The notes beneath the pieces are model-generated. The model worked only from the letters and a program-made list of their open reading frames with translations. It was not told where the DNA came from and searched no databases. From assembly GCA_002500745.1 (NCBI GenBank), contig DLST01000020.1, forward strand, positions 248,001-312,000: a stretch of DNA of 64,000 nt. Direction: 5' to 3'. The translations under genes and the position numbers were made by a program. The DNA comes from Sphingobacterium sp. UBA7855 (lineage in GTDB: Bacteria > Bacteroidota > Bacteroidia > Sphingobacteriales > Sphingobacteriaceae). Shown in pieces: positions 54,312-63,977 of the stretch; position 1 is the first letter of the stretch; every line of letters begins with the position of its first letter.

Positions 54312-55156
54312 CCTTTGCCGCGCTGAAATTGCAAAATTTCATTCAATATTCTGCTCTGCACCTGCTGATGTATCTTGTTGCTGGAAGAAATTGTACTAAC
54401 TTCAACTTTGTATTTGATGTAATCTTTAGCAATATCAGCAACCTTAATAATAAAACCTTTGGAATGGTCCAAATTAGGATTCTGCTGAAACAAAGGTGTT
54501 AAATAACGTTCCAATTCCTCTACTGCAACAGCAATATCAATGGGTAACTCAAACTTGACAACAATTTTATTTGATTTTTGAGAAGTTTTATTGACTAGCG
54601 TTGCCGTAAATACTAAATTGTTTGGAATCATTACGGCGTCGTCATCTTCATCTCGTACAACAAGATTGGCCAATGTGATATCGACAATCTTTCCCTGGTA
54701 CTCACCTATTTTTATCCGGTCTCCCACCGAAAATTGATCGGAAAACATGATGATCAAACCAGAAATCATATTGGTGATATATTCTCTAAATATTACAGCA
54801 ATCGCCATGGCAACGATTGTCATGCTGGTAATAAAATCTTTCGGATTAATACCAACGGCAATCATTAGGCCAACAATAAAGAAAAACACATTACAGACAG
54901 TAGCGACACGTGTAATGCCAAGTACAAAATTACCACGGACAATCTGTTGTTCATTTCTACTGTTGTATAATTTTACAAGTATAAAATGCCCAATTGATAT
55001 CAAAACACTTGCGGTTAAAAATGTGTTTAATCCGTATGCGATATTTCGAATAATCTCCTTTTGCTTATAAAAGCTTTCAAATTGAACAAATGATGCCGTC
55101 AATGCAACGAGCAGTATCATCCGTATAAAAAAAGAAATTGAAATTGACTTTCTCAT
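54308..55156 (-). CDS. Small-conductance mechanosensitive channel (MscS)
   Basis: 282 residues. Three or four membrane helices: the first two (ISFFIRMILLVALTASFVQF and a helix near residue 60), then VATVCNVFFFIVGLMIAVGI, and the pore helix TM3 (SMTIVAMAIAVIFREYITNM, ISGLIIMFSDQFSVGDRI), followed by the MscS beta domain (KIGEYQGKIVDITLANLVVR, DDDAVMIPNNLV). Releases osmolytes during hypo-osmotic shock. Its stop shares four bases with the coaA stop. Confidence 0.9.
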   Translation of the reverse strand: MRKSISISFFIRMILLVALTASFVQFESFYKQKEIIRNIAYGLNTFLTASVLISIGHFILVKLYNSRNEQQIVRGNFVLGITRVATVCNVFFFIVGLMIAVGINPKDFITSMTIVAMAIAVIFREYITNMISGLIIMFSDQFSVGDRIKIGEYQGKIVDITLANLVVRDEDDDAVMIPNNLVFTATLVNKTSQKSNKIVVKFELPIDIAVAVEELERYLTPLFQQNPNLDHSKGFIIKVADIAKDYIKYKVEVSTISSSNKIHQQVQSRILNEILQFQRGKG

Positions 55157-55274
55157 TTTTACCCTAAATCTAAAACTGTTTTAATCCTCCAAAGCTTGAT
55201 TTTTGAATACCTTCCGCACAAGAATATCTCTGCAAGAACGGAATAAAAGCGGCCTGCTAAGCTAAACAATTTTA

Positions 55275-55320
55275 CTTTACGCAAAAAGCATTATCAGGAA
55301 ATACCTATCTTTGCGTAAAG
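55275..55320. promoter_or_regulatory. Inverted-repeat operator at the copA promoter
   Basis: Perfect 11-base inverted repeat CTTTACGCAAA (55275-55285) and TTTGCGTAAAG (55310-55320). The right arm overlaps a -7 box TATCTTTG (55306-55313), 18 bases before the copA ATG, and a third partial copy, TTTACG, follows at 55327. The arrangement is that of a repressor site, although no known copper-regulator consensus (CopY or CueR type) is recognised. Confidence 0.6.
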
Positions 55321-55337
55321 ATATTATTTACGATTAA

Positions 55338-57437
55338 ATGAAGGAATCCAACGTGCATACTGAACTACATGTAACCGGAATGCACTGCGCAAATTGTGCT
55401 ATTTCAATCCACAAATACCTGGAAAAAAACGGAGCTAAAGACATCTATATTGATTTTGTCGCTGATGAAGTCAAATTTTCCGATATCCCCCAAGAGCAAA
55501 TACCAATGCTGATCGAAGGGATTGAGTCTTTAGGATACAAAGTAGTCGATGGTCAGGATGATAAGCCTAGCTTTTGGCAATCCATTGAATTTAAGTTTTT
55601 CTGTTGTTTGATTTTTACCGTACCTCTATGGAGCCATATGTTTACCGCTTATCCTTTGCTCCATGATCCTTATATCCAGCTCTGCCTTTGTATACCTGTA
55701 TATCTTATTGGCTTTTCCTATTTTGGGATCAGTGCGTTACGATCCATTTGGAATAAAATGCCAAATATGGATGTGCTCATATTAGTCGGATCTACAGCAG
55801 CTTTTATCTATAGTCTGATTGGTACAGGCTATAATCTTGGGCACGATTATCAATTTTACGAAACCTGTGCTACGATCATTACATTGGTCTTTTTAGGAAA
55901 CGTATTGGAAAAACGGGCTGTAAAGAAAACGACATCTGCAATCAAAGATCTGATCAATTACCAAAACGTGGATGCAATTAAGATCGATGGGGATCAGGAA
56001 ATAACCATATTGGCCAAAGAAATTAAATCTGGTGATATTTTAAAAGTGAACACAGGAAATCAGATTCCTGTCGACGGCGATATTTTGGAAGGGCGAGGCT
56101 GGGTAGACGAGTCGATGTTAACAGGAGAAAGTATGCCCGTTGAAAAATTGAAGTATGATGCTGTAATTGGCGGTACATTACTGACCGAGGGGAATATTAG
56201 AATTGTCGCAACCAAAGTGGGATCTAAAAGTGTGCTCTATCAAATCATCCAGTTGATCAAAGATGCGCAAGGTAAAAAACCTCCTATTCAAAAATTCGGC
56301 GATAAGGTAGCCGCTTATTTTGTACCGATCGTTGTCAGTATCTCATTCTTCACTTTTTTCATCACATATTTTATCGCACAGTTGCCACTACAACAATCTT
56401 TGATGAATGCAATAGCCACCCTGGTTGTATCGTGCCCCTGTGCAATGGGATTAGCAACTCCTACCGCTGTTATGGTCGGCTTGGGTAGAGCTGCAAAAAA
56501 AGGTATGCTAATCAGAGGCGGAAGCACTATTGAGGAAATGTCCGAACTCAAACAAATGGTATTTGACAAAACTGGAACCCTAACAACTGGCGATTTTAAT
56601 ATCAAAGCAATTCAAACATTCGGTATTGAACAATCTCAAGTCGAATCGATCATAGCACAGTTGGAAAGTTATTCTAGCCATCCTATAGCGAAGTCGATCC
56701 GAAAACAGCTGAAGGAAATCAAACCCTTCCGTATTATCTTCAAGGAAGTTAATGAGATACGAGGAAAGGGGATATTTGCCACAGATACGAATGGGAATAG
56801 TTATTCCATTTGCAATGCCAAACTTGGATCAAAGGATTATTCAAACCGTTATGACCTTACATTAACAATTAACGAAATGGTTATAGCGGGTATTGTACTT
56901 GAAGATCAACTAAAACCTTACGCAAAAGAACTCATCCAATATCTCAAAGATAAGGGTATACGCCCTATCCTGTTGAGCGGCGATCGTCAAAGTAAATGTG
57001 AGCGCACAGCGCAGAAGCTTGGTATTGCCGACGTATATTGGGATAAATCACCGGAGGAAAAGTTAGAAATCTTGTATAAGCTTAAAAAGAAAGGCCCAAC
57101 GGCCATGGTTGGTGACGGTATCAATGATGCGCCAGCACTCACTGCAGCGGATGTGGGCATTTCTCTTGGTGATTCGACTCATGTTGCGATTCAGTCTGCC
57201 AAAGTTATCCTACTGAATAGTGATCTCCGGTCCATTGAAAAGCTACTCAAGATCGGTCACCACACCTTACTGGCAATCAAACAAAATCTTTTTTGGGCCT
57301 TTGCATACAATATTGTCGCCATCCCGCTCGCTGCCCTTGGTTTCCTCGGCCCTATGGTGGCGGCCTTAAGCATGGCGTTTTCGAACTTAATTGTGATCGG
57401 CAATTCAGTCCGTCTCCGCTTTAAGAAATTGAAATAA
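55338..57437 (+). CDS. copA: Copper-translocating P1B-type ATPase
   Basis: 699 residues. N-terminal HMA domain with the metal motif HVTGMHCANC (Cys17, Cys20); eight helices; the actuator ESMLTGESMPVEK; the CPC transport motif in SCPCAMGLATPT (Cys366-Pro-Cys368); phosphorylation site DKTGTLTTGD (Asp410); HP motif in SSHPIAKSI; and GDGINDAPALTAADVG. Type IB-1, exporting Cu(I) to the periplasm. Monocistronic, with an operator-like inverted repeat in front and two hairpins behind. The SCO chaperone at 37 kb is another copper gene of the window but is not linked. Confidence 0.94.
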   Translation: MKESNVHTELHVTGMHCANCAISIHKYLEKNGAKDIYIDFVADEVKFSDIPQEQIPMLIEGIESLGYKVVDGQDDKPSFWQSIEFKFFCCLIFTVPLWSHMFTAYPLLHDPYIQLCLCIPVYLIGFSYFGISALRSIWNKMPNMDVLILVGSTAAFIYSLIGTGYNLGHDYQFYETCATIITLVFLGNVLEKRAVKKTTSAIKDLINYQNVDAIKIDGDQEITILAKEIKSGDILKVNTGNQIPVDGDILEGRGWVDESMLTGESMPVEKLKYDAVIGGTLLTEGNIRIVATKVGSKSVLYQIIQLIKDAQGKKPPIQKFGDKVAAYFVPIVVSISFFTFFITYFIAQLPLQQSLMNAIATLVVSCPCAMGLATPTAVMVGLGRAAKKGMLIRGGSTIEEMSELKQMVFDKTGTLTTGDFNIKAIQTFGIEQSQVESIIAQLESYSSHPIAKSIRKQLKEIKPFRIIFKEVNEIRGKGIFATDTNGNSYSICNAKLGSKDYSNRYDLTLTINEMVIAGIVLEDQLKPYAKELIQYLKDKGIRPILLSGDRQSKCERTAQKLGIADVYWDKSPEEKLEILYKLKKKGPTAMVGDGINDAPALTAADVGISLGDSTHVAIQSAKVILLNSDLRSIEKLLKIGHHTLLAIKQNLFWAFAYNIVAIPLAALGFLGPMVAALSMAFSNLIVIGNSVRLRFKKLK

Positions 57438-57460
57438 AATTGATAGCTCATAAGTACCAT

Positions 57461-57522
57461 GACAATCCATCGTTGATTGTCTTTTTTATATATAATAGCG
57501 CCTCAAACTTTCGCTTTTGAGG
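57461..57522 (+). terminator. Double hairpin after copA
   Basis: First hairpin GACAATC / GATTGTC with a 7-base loop and a TTTTTT tail (57461-57487). The second, CCTCAAA / TTTGAGG, has an 8-9-base loop and T-rich tail (57501-57522). A third stem CAAGCC/GGCTTG (about 57551-57573) lies just before gyrA and could be in its leader. Confidence 0.75.
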
Positions 57523-57600
57523 TTAAATTTTTGTAACTTCGCATGCGTAACAAGCCAGTTTATTGGGCTTGCTTACTAGTTTTATTGAAACCAAATTCAT

Positions 57601-60186
57601 ATGGCTGAAGAAACAGAAAACGACAACAATCTTGTTCCGGCAAACGACCGGATTATCCCAATTAACATCGAGGATCAGATGAAGTCTGCTTACATTGACT
57701 ATTCCATGTCTGTCATTGTATCAAGAGCGCTCCCTGATGCACGTGATGGCATGAAGCCAGTACACAGACGTGTTCTTTATGGAATGCTGGACTTAGGGGT
57801 TACCAGTGGCAAGCCTTACAAAAAGTCTGCCCGTATCGTTGGTGACGTATTAGGTAAGTATCACCCTCATGGTGATTCATCCGTTTATGACACCATGGTT
57901 CGTATGGCTCAAGATTGGAGTTTACGCTATCCGTTGGTAGACGGCCAAGGTAACTACGGTTCTATTGACGGTGATCCACCTGCGGCTATGCGTTATACCG
58001 AAGCAAGATTAAAGAAAATTGCTGAAGAAATGCTATCCGATATCAACAAAGATACTGTTGATTTTCAAAATAACTTTGATGACTCTTTACAAGAGCCAAC
58101 TGTTCTCCCTACTCGTATTCCCAATTTGCTCGTCAATGGGGCATCTGGTATTGCAGTCGGTATGGCTACGAATATGGCGCCACATAACCTTACTGAAGTT
58201 ATCGATGGTACTGTAGCGTTCATTGAGAATCGTGATATCGAGATAGCCGAATTGATGCAACATATCAAAGGTCCTGATTTCCCTACAGGTGCACTTATCT
58301 ATGGTTATGCGGGTGTTCAAGATGCCTGTAATACAGGACGGGGCCGGATTGTCATGCGGGCAAAAGCAGAGATAGAAACAACTAAATCTGGACGTGAACA
58401 GATTATCGTAACCGAAATTCCCTATCAGGTGAACAAGGCCAATATGATCGAGCGTACGGCCGAATTGGTTAACGAAAAGAAATTAGAAGGTATATCAGCC
58501 ATCCGTGATGAATCTGATCGGACAGGTATGCGCATTGTGTACGATATCAAACGTGATGCGAACGCGAACGTTGTTTTAAACAACCTGTTTAAATACACTG
58601 CACTACAGACCTCTTTCTCAGTTAATAACATCGCTTTAGTTAAAGGAAGGCCTGTACTCATGAATCTGAAAGATATGATTCATGAATTTGTGGAACATAG
58701 ACATGATGTCATCGTCAGACGTACACGCTATGAATTGGCTGAAGCAGAAAAACGTGCGCACATCCTAGAGGGATATTTGATTGCGCTGGATCATCTGGAC
58801 GAGGTAATCAAATTAATTCGTAACTCCGAAACACCTGAAGATGCTCGTGTTGGATTAATGGAAAAATTTGGTCTTTCTGATCTTCAGGCCCGTGCAATTC
58901 TTGATATGACTTTACGTCGTCTTACTGGACTGGAACGGGATAAGATCAAAGAAGAATATGCTGAATTGATGAAAACGATCGACTATTTAAAGTCAGTTTT
59001 AGAAGATGAAGATCTTCGAATGAAGATTATCAGAGATGAGTTGATTGAGATCAAAGAAAAATATGGAGACGAACGTCGATCACAGATTGTACACTCTGCT
59101 GAAGATATGCGTATGGAAGATTTTATTGATGACGAAGAAATCGTGATTACAATCTCCCACAATAGTTATGTCAAACGCACTCCACTATCTGAATACAAGC
59201 GTCAGGGCCGCGGCGGTCGCGGATCGATCGGTACAAATACACGTGAAGAGGATTTTACCGAGCACATCATTACAGCATCTGCACATAATTATATGCTCCT
59301 ATTTACCGAGGCTGGTCGTTGTTTCTGGCTGAGAGCTTTTGAAATTCCGGAAGGGAGCCGCACCTCGAGAGGTCGAGCACTGCAAAATATTATCAACGTT
59401 CCAAAAGAGGAGAAAATAAAGGCGTTTATATTAGTGAAGAATTTGAAAGACCAAGAATATCTGGAAAACAACTTCATCATTATGTGTACCAAGAAAGGTA
59501 CCATCAAAAAGACATCTTTAGAAGCGTATTCTCGTCCACGGGCTAACGGTATCAACGCCATTAATATCAATGAAGGAGACCAGTTGATCGAAGCTTGCTT
59601 AACTACTGGAAGCAGTGAAATCGTTATGGCACTTCGTTCTGGTAGAGCCATTCGTTTTAACGAGTCTACTGTCCGACCAATGGGAAGAACTGCGACTGGG
59701 GTACGTGGTATCACATTATCAACTGAAAGTGATGAAGTGATTGGCATGATTAGTGTGAATGATTCCGAGACAACGGTACTGGTCGTTTCAGAAAAAGGAT
59801 ATGGAAAACGTACAGACATCGAAGATTATCGGGTGACCAATCGTGGCGGTAAAGGCGTAAAAACGATCAACGTTACTGATAAAACGGGCGAACTCGTTGC
59901 CATAAAAGGCGTAACAGACGCGGAAGATTTAATGATTATCAATAAATCTGGCATCGTTATCCGTATTGCAGTTGAGGGATTAAGGGTAATGGGTAGAGCT
60001 ACACAGGGTGTAAGGCTTATTAATTTAAAAGATAACGATGAGATCGCCTCTATTACAAAAGTCGATCGTGAAGAAGAACTAGAAGAGTCTGGATTGACCG
60101 AAGAGTTAACCGAAAACGACGATTCTACTTCGGAAGAGAATAAGGAATCAAACTCCGAAGAAAGCACGGAATCAAACGAAGAATAA
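57601..60186 (+). CDS. gyrA: DNA gyrase subunit A
   Basis: 861 residues. The breakage-reunion domain has catalytic Tyr132 in [10 protein letters not shown] (Tyr122 in E. coli, offset +10) and the quinolone region [20 protein letters not shown] with Ser93 and Asp97, the drug-sensitive residues. A coiled-coil gate follows, and then the C-terminal pinwheel of six GyrA repeats, with a GyrA box as QGRGGRG. The last 35 residues are an acidic Glu/Asp/Ser/Asn tail. With GyrB it makes negative supercoils. It is followed by two TPR genes with 7- and 2-base gaps in what seems one operon. Confidence 0.95.
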   Translation: MAEETENDNNLVPANDRIIPINIEDQMKSAYIDYSMSVIVSRALPDARDGMKPVHRRVLYGMLDLGVTSGKPYKKSARIVGDVLGKYHPHGDSSVYDTMVRMAQDWSLRYPLVDGQGNYGSIDGDPPAAMRYTEARLKKIAEEMLSDINKDTVDFQNNFDDSLQEPTVLPTRIPNLLVNGASGIAVGMATNMAPHNLTEVIDGTVAFIENRDIEIAELMQHIKGPDFPTGALIYGYAGVQDACNTGRGRIVMRAKAEIETTKSGREQIIVTEIPYQVNKANMIERTAELVNEKKLEGISAIRDESDRTGMRIVYDIKRDANANVVLNNLFKYTALQTSFSVNNIALVKGRPVLMNLKDMIHEFVEHRHDVIVRRTRYELAEAEKRAHILEGYLIALDHLDEVIKLIRNSETPEDARVGLMEKFGLSDLQARAILDMTLRRLTGLERDKIKEEYAELMKTIDYLKSVLEDEDLRMKIIRDELIEIKEKYGDERRSQIVHSAEDMRMEDFIDDEEIVITISHNSYVKRTPLSEYKRQGRGGRGSIGTNTREEDFTEHIITASAHNYMLLFTEAGRCFWLRAFEIPEGSRTSRGRALQNIINVPKEEKIKAFILVKNLKDQEYLENNFIIMCTKKGTIKKTSLEAYSRPRANGINAININEGDQLIEACLTTGSSEIVMALRSGRAIRFNESTVRPMGRTATGVRGITLSTESDEVIGMISVNDSETTVLVVSEKGYGKRTDIEDYRVTNRGGKGVKTINVTDKTGELVAIKGVTDAEDLMIINKSGIVIRIAVEGLRVMGRATQGVRLINLKDNDEIASITKVDREEELEESGLTEELTENDDSTSEENKESNSEESTESNEE

Positions 60187-60193
60187 TTGACTG

Positions 60194-61294
60194 ATGAAAA
60201 ACTTACTGATATCATTTTTAATATCTGCAAGTAGTTTAACTGTTGTTGCCCAATCCAATTTGAAAGAGGGCAGCAACAGTTTTGCTTTATATACCAAAAC
60301 CGGCGAGTTCAAAAATCTTGAAAACGCACGGAAATTTGCAGACGCGGCTTTTCAATCAAAGAAAGATTCTGCTTCTGTCAACAATAATCTTTTAAGAGCA
60401 TTGGTGTATAGTTCCTTGGCGGTTGCAGACTCAACAAGGAAACAACAATATAAGACGGATCCTATTGATATATCCATCAAATCGCTTAAGCTTCTGGATC
60501 AAAAAAAAGCACGCCGAAATTTTCCTGCTGAAATGGATTATGTTCGTCAAAATTTAGCCGGGGCCATCTCCTATCAGGCAGGCATTGCTTTAAAGGATGG
60601 TAAATTTGATAAAGCTTATAAGGCATATCTTCGAATAGATTCTCTTGGATTCAAAAATAATGATCTTAAATATAATCTCGCCGTACTTTCGGGTAAGAAT
60701 AAAGATTATATGAACTCAATCAAATATTATAATGAGCTTATTAAGAGTGATCAACCTAAGCCCAATTACTATCTTGAATTGGCACATATTTATTCTCTAG
60801 GAGGTACTAAACAGGATGTTTTAAACGTTCTTGAAAAAGGACATGTTGCATTTCCTGAAAATAAGCAGATACTTTTTAGGTTGATTGATGTCTACTCGGC
60901 TAATCATTCTTATGATGCAATACTGAATGTTATCGCTGACGCTATCCGTTTGGAGCCAGAAAATGTGGAATTGAACTATATCGCTGGCTATTCCTACGAA
61001 AATGCCAATGACATCAAAAAGGCCAAGGAATATTATAACAACGTATTGCGATTGGATCCGAATAATTACGAGTCTAATCTTGCCTTAGGGCTTATCAATC
61101 TGGAAACTTTATTAAAGGAACCTACGAATCAGGATATACAAGAATTAACTATTGAATACCTGTTGAAAGCGAATGAAATCAAACCTTATGATGTCAATGC
61201 GCTCAAAGCCTTGGCGAAATATTATACGCTTATTGACGATGCATCGCAATTAGACAGGGTGAATTTATTATTGAATCAATTAACAGTTAAATAG
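60194..61294 (+). CDS. Secreted TPR-repeat protein, first of a pair
   Basis: 366 residues, signal peptide (LLISFLISASSLTVVAQSN), then TPR repeats: KTGEFKNLENARKFADAAFQ, FDKAYKAYLRIDSLGFKNND, NYYLELAHIYSLGGTKQDVL, and VELNYIAGYSYENANDIKKA. The start (60194) is 7 bases from the gyrA stop. Predicted periplasmic scaffold; no partner is known. TPR genes of this kind following gyrA are, to my knowledge, a common arrangement in Bacteroidota. Confidence 0.75.
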   Translation: MKNLLISFLISASSLTVVAQSNLKEGSNSFALYTKTGEFKNLENARKFADAAFQSKKDSASVNNNLLRALVYSSLAVADSTRKQQYKTDPIDISIKSLKLLDQKKARRNFPAEMDYVRQNLAGAISYQAGIALKDGKFDKAYKAYLRIDSLGFKNNDLKYNLAVLSGKNKDYMNSIKYYNELIKSDQPKPNYYLELAHIYSLGGTKQDVLNVLEKGHVAFPENKQILFRLIDVYSANHSYDAILNVIADAIRLEPENVELNYIAGYSYENANDIKKAKEYYNNVLRLDPNNYESNLALGLINLETLLKEPTNQDIQELTIEYLLKANEIKPYDVNALKALAKYYTLIDDASQLDRVNLLLNQLTVK

Positions 61295-61296
61295 AT

Positions 61297-62469
61297 ATGA
61301 ATTTAAAATCTCTATTATTATTAGCCGCAATGGGTACTGTATGTACCTCAGTTTCTTTTGCGCAAACCGGTAATATAAAAAAGGCGAAAACTGGCCTAGC
61401 AAAATTTCAAGAATTGAAAGATGCTGGTACGGTGCAGTTGGGTTTGCCCAACCTGAAATCTGCAAAGGAAGCTATTGATGCTGCTGTAGTCAACGAAAAA
61501 ACGAAAGATAACGCCGAGGCGTGGACAGTGTATGCGTTAGTAAATGCTAATCTTTCGACAATTGATAAATCTGCTGAATTGGCTAAATTGGCTGAAGACG
61601 GAATTACTAAAGCAAAACAATTGGATACAGATGGTACTAATAAAGCCAATATTACGGTTGCAGAACAAATTTTAGGACAATATAACTTCAATTTAGGTGC
61701 TGAAGAATATCAAGCTCAAAAATATGCTGATTCGTATAGCTCTTTTACAAAAGCATTGACTTATCTTCCTGGCGATACGTTAGTAACCTACTACAGTGGA
61801 GTTGCGGCATTATCGAACAAAGATTATAAAAATGCAATTGAACGCTACAAAGAATTGATTCCAAGAAAAGATTTCTCTTCGCATAAGACAATTATGGTAG
61901 ACTTACCTAAATTATATCTAACTATGCAAGATACTACATCTGCGTTGGAATATGCAAAAAAAGCAGCTGAAGCTTATCCTGATGACAACGCAGCCATGAC
62001 CCAGAATATTGAGCTGAATTTAATTACAGGTCATGAAAAGGAAACAATTGATGCTATTACAGCGCAATTAGCGAAAGATCCTAACAATAAAAGCTTAAAT
62101 TATTACCTAGGCATCGCGCAATCGTCTGCAAAAAATGATGAGGCTGCAGTTGCAGCGTACAAGAAGGCATTAGAAATCGATCCAAACTTTTTTGAGGCAA
62201 ATACAAATTTAGCGATCACGTTGATGAATAAAACACGTGAGAAATTAAATGTTGTTAATAATAATAGAAAGTTAACACAAGCACAGTATGATGCTGAATT
62301 AAATAAGATTAAAGCCGAATTAAAGCCAGTGCTTCCTTATTTAGAAAAAGCAGTTTCTTTACAGCCTAAAAATGTAGATGCATTAACGAATTTGAAGAAT
62401 TATTATATCTTTATGCAGGATGAAGCTAAAACTGCCGAAATCAATGCTAAGATCAAAGAAGTAGAATAA
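61297..62469 (+). CDS. Secreted TPR-repeat protein, second of a pair
   Basis: 390 residues, signal peptide (LLLLAAMGTVCTSVSFAQTG), followed by about eight TPR units (EYQAQKYADSYSSFTKALTY, NKDYKNAIERYKELIPRKDF, NDEAAVAAYKKALEIDPNFF). It starts 2 bases after the previous TPR gene, and the proteins resemble each other in layout, so they may be ancient duplicates that work together. The operon ends in a long palindrome. Confidence 0.75.
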   Translation: MNLKSLLLLAAMGTVCTSVSFAQTGNIKKAKTGLAKFQELKDAGTVQLGLPNLKSAKEAIDAAVVNEKTKDNAEAWTVYALVNANLSTIDKSAELAKLAEDGITKAKQLDTDGTNKANITVAEQILGQYNFNLGAEEYQAQKYADSYSSFTKALTYLPGDTLVTYYSGVAALSNKDYKNAIERYKELIPRKDFSSHKTIMVDLPKLYLTMQDTTSALEYAKKAAEAYPDDNAAMTQNIELNLITGHEKETIDAITAQLAKDPNNKSLNYYLGIAQSSAKNDEAAVAAYKKALEIDPNFFEANTNLAITLMNKTREKLNVVNNNRKLTQAQYDAELNKIKAELKPVLPYLEKAVSLQPKNVDALTNLKNYYIFMQDEAKTAEINAKIKEVE

Positions 62470-62478
62470 AAAGCAAAC

Positions 62479-62522
62479 ATTCATAAAAAAACCGCATCCT
62501 AGGATGCGGTTTTTTTATGAAT
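62479..62522. terminator. 44-bp perfect palindrome terminator
   Basis: Bases 62479-62522 are a perfect palindrome with no spacer (centre CCTAGG), including a GC-rich core ACCGCATCC/GGATGCGGT flanked by A- and T-runs. It lies 10 bases after the second TPR gene and 11 bases before the stop of the convergent FKBP gene, so it can terminate transcripts of both strands. Confidence 0.9.
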
Positions 62523-62532
62523 ATTATTTGTG

Positions 62533-62970
62533 CTAACCTATAATGGCAATTAACTCAATTTGAAATAATAAAGTACATTGCCCTCCCCTTCCAGATACCA
62601 ACTCCTCCTTTCCATAAGCCAAATTTGGCGGAAGGCATACCTCCCAAATAGATCCTACTGGCATCATTGAAATTGCTTCTTGCCACCCCCCTATCAGCTC
62701 ATTGATATAGAACGTTTCGGGACACTTGCGTTTATAGGAACTATCAAATACAGTACCGTCTAGAAGTTCACCCTTGTAATGACAAATAACCTTTGCAGAC
62801 TTTTTAGGTATTTGCCCGCCGCCTGTTGTCAACACCCTATAGTGCAGACCAGAGGGGCATACAATGACACCTTCCTGCTGTGCATGCTTTTCCAAAAATA
62901 TCTTTCCCTCCTCAATATTTCTCTCTGCCAGTCCCGTGGAATTTAACTTGTTTTTCTTTTTCTGAACCAA
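62533..62970 (-). CDS. FKBP-type peptidyl-prolyl isomerase
   Basis: 145 residues: a basic, helical N-terminal extension (QKKKNKLNSTGLAERNIEEG, then KIFLEKHAQQ) and an FKBP domain (VICPSGLHYRVL, VICHYKGELLDGTVFDSSYK, then FYINELIGGWQEAISMMPVG, WEVCLPPNLAYGKEE). The aromatic pocket residues are mostly present, the usual Phe and Trp being in GGWQEA. No signal peptide; cytoplasmic folding helper of the SlyD/FkpA-like class. It shares its terminator with the TPR operon. Confidence 0.87.
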   Translation of the reverse strand: MVQKKKNKLNSTGLAERNIEEGKIFLEKHAQQEGVIVCPSGLHYRVLTTGGGQIPKKSAKVICHYKGELLDGTVFDSSYKRKCPETFYINELIGGWQEAISMMPVGSIWEVCLPPNLAYGKEELVSGRGGQCTLLFQIELIAIIG

Positions 62971-63083
62971 AACTTGATTGATTAAAATTCAATATTACCA
63001 CCTATTCTTTATACGCCCAAAATAACATCTTTTTGTTCTCTTTACGAAGAAAGAATACGTTTTTGTTCATGATAGAAAATCGG

Positions 63084-63494
63084 TTATAAAAGCTCAGCAT
63101 TTAACGTTTTTTCAAAAGTAAATGCCCTACTTACAGGGCAGTTTTCTTTAGCCTTCTGCGCTATTGTTTGAAAAGTAGATTCGTCTATTGAAGGAACTTT
63201 CGCTTTCAACTCCAGTTCAGACCGTACAATGGAGCCATTTTCCATAACAATAGTCGATACAGTGGTCAACTCATCAGGAGCAAAACCTTCCTCAGAAAGA
63301 TAGGCGCTCAATTGCATAGTAAAGCATCCTGCATGCGCTGCAGCCAATAACTCTTCAGGATTTGTTCCGACACCATTTTCAAACCGTGTTGAATAGGAAT
63401 ACTGTGTTTGATCTAAAACTGTACTATCGGTAGTCAGACTACCTTTTCCTTCTTTAAGATTGCCATTCCATTGGGCTGTTGCTTTTCTTCTCAT
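63084..63494 (-). CDS. OsmC-family organic peroxide reductase
   Basis: 136 residues: strand-rich N-terminus ([20 protein letters not shown]), [20 protein letters not shown] with the peroxidatic cysteine in FTMQLSAYL context, and [10 protein letters not shown] with the resolving cysteine. The [11 protein letters not shown] and NCPVSRAF forms are those of OsmC proper, in contrast with the protein at 52.8 kb. Probably protects from organic peroxides. Single gene; 62971-63083 is AT-rich spacer. Confidence 0.9.
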   Translation of the reverse strand: MRRKATAQWNGNLKEGKGSLTTDSTVLDQTQYSYSTRFENGVGTNPEELLAAAHAGCFTMQLSAYLSEEGFAPDELTTVSTIVMENGSIVRSELELKAKVPSIDESTFQTIAQKAKENCPVSRAFTFEKTLNAELL

Positions 63495-63673
63495 GTTTTC
63501 TACAATAAAATATTTAAACTAATGCTATAACATAAATTTACCTTGTCGGCTATTCTAGCCTTTCAGGTACCTTTATAGAACAAATGGCTGTTGAAAAAGT
63601 TGTGTTCCATTTCACAAATTCATGTCGCATTCCCACCAATTGATACGTTAACTATCGTATTAAAACTAAACTC

Positions 63674-63925
63674 ATGAACAAACTATACTTTATTTTTATC
63701 GTTGTACATATGCTCTTCTCCTGCAAAACCCGTCAACTTGATCAACAGGTTTTAATACGAGACTGTCCCGAAGAAAAAATAATCAACAAAATACCTGGCC
63801 CTCCAGTAAAAGGCGAGGCCGAAAAAATGTACTACATCTATCAGGGTAAACGAGTTTCCCCGAAGCAATTTGATCAGCAATGGCTCGAAAAGAATTGTGA
63901 TGTTAAGGAGACAGTTGTTTATTGA
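63674..63925 (+). CDS. Small hypothetical lipoprotein
   Basis: 83 residues, signal peptide ending in a lipobox (IVVHMLFSCKTRQLDQQ, Cys17), then a short mature part with two further cysteines (IRDCPEEKI, WLEKNCDVKE) that could form a disulfide, and an aromatic patch (MYYIYQGKRVSPKQF). I do not recognise a family. About 180 bases upstream (63495-63673) there is no gene. Confidence 0.6.
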   Translation: MNKLYFIFIVVHMLFSCKTRQLDQQVLIRDCPEEKIINKIPGPPVKGEAEKMYYIYQGKRVSPKQFDQQWLEKNCDVKETVVY

Positions 63926-63954
63926 TTTAATTTCAAATAATAAGCTTAAAGACG

Positions 63955-63962
63955 TATTTTTG
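63955..63962 (+). promoter_or_regulatory. -7 box of the last, partial gene
   Basis: TATTTTTG matches TAnnTTTG and is 16 bases before the ATG at 63978. Confidence 0.4.
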
Positions 63963-63977
63963 CCTAAAATTTTTAAG

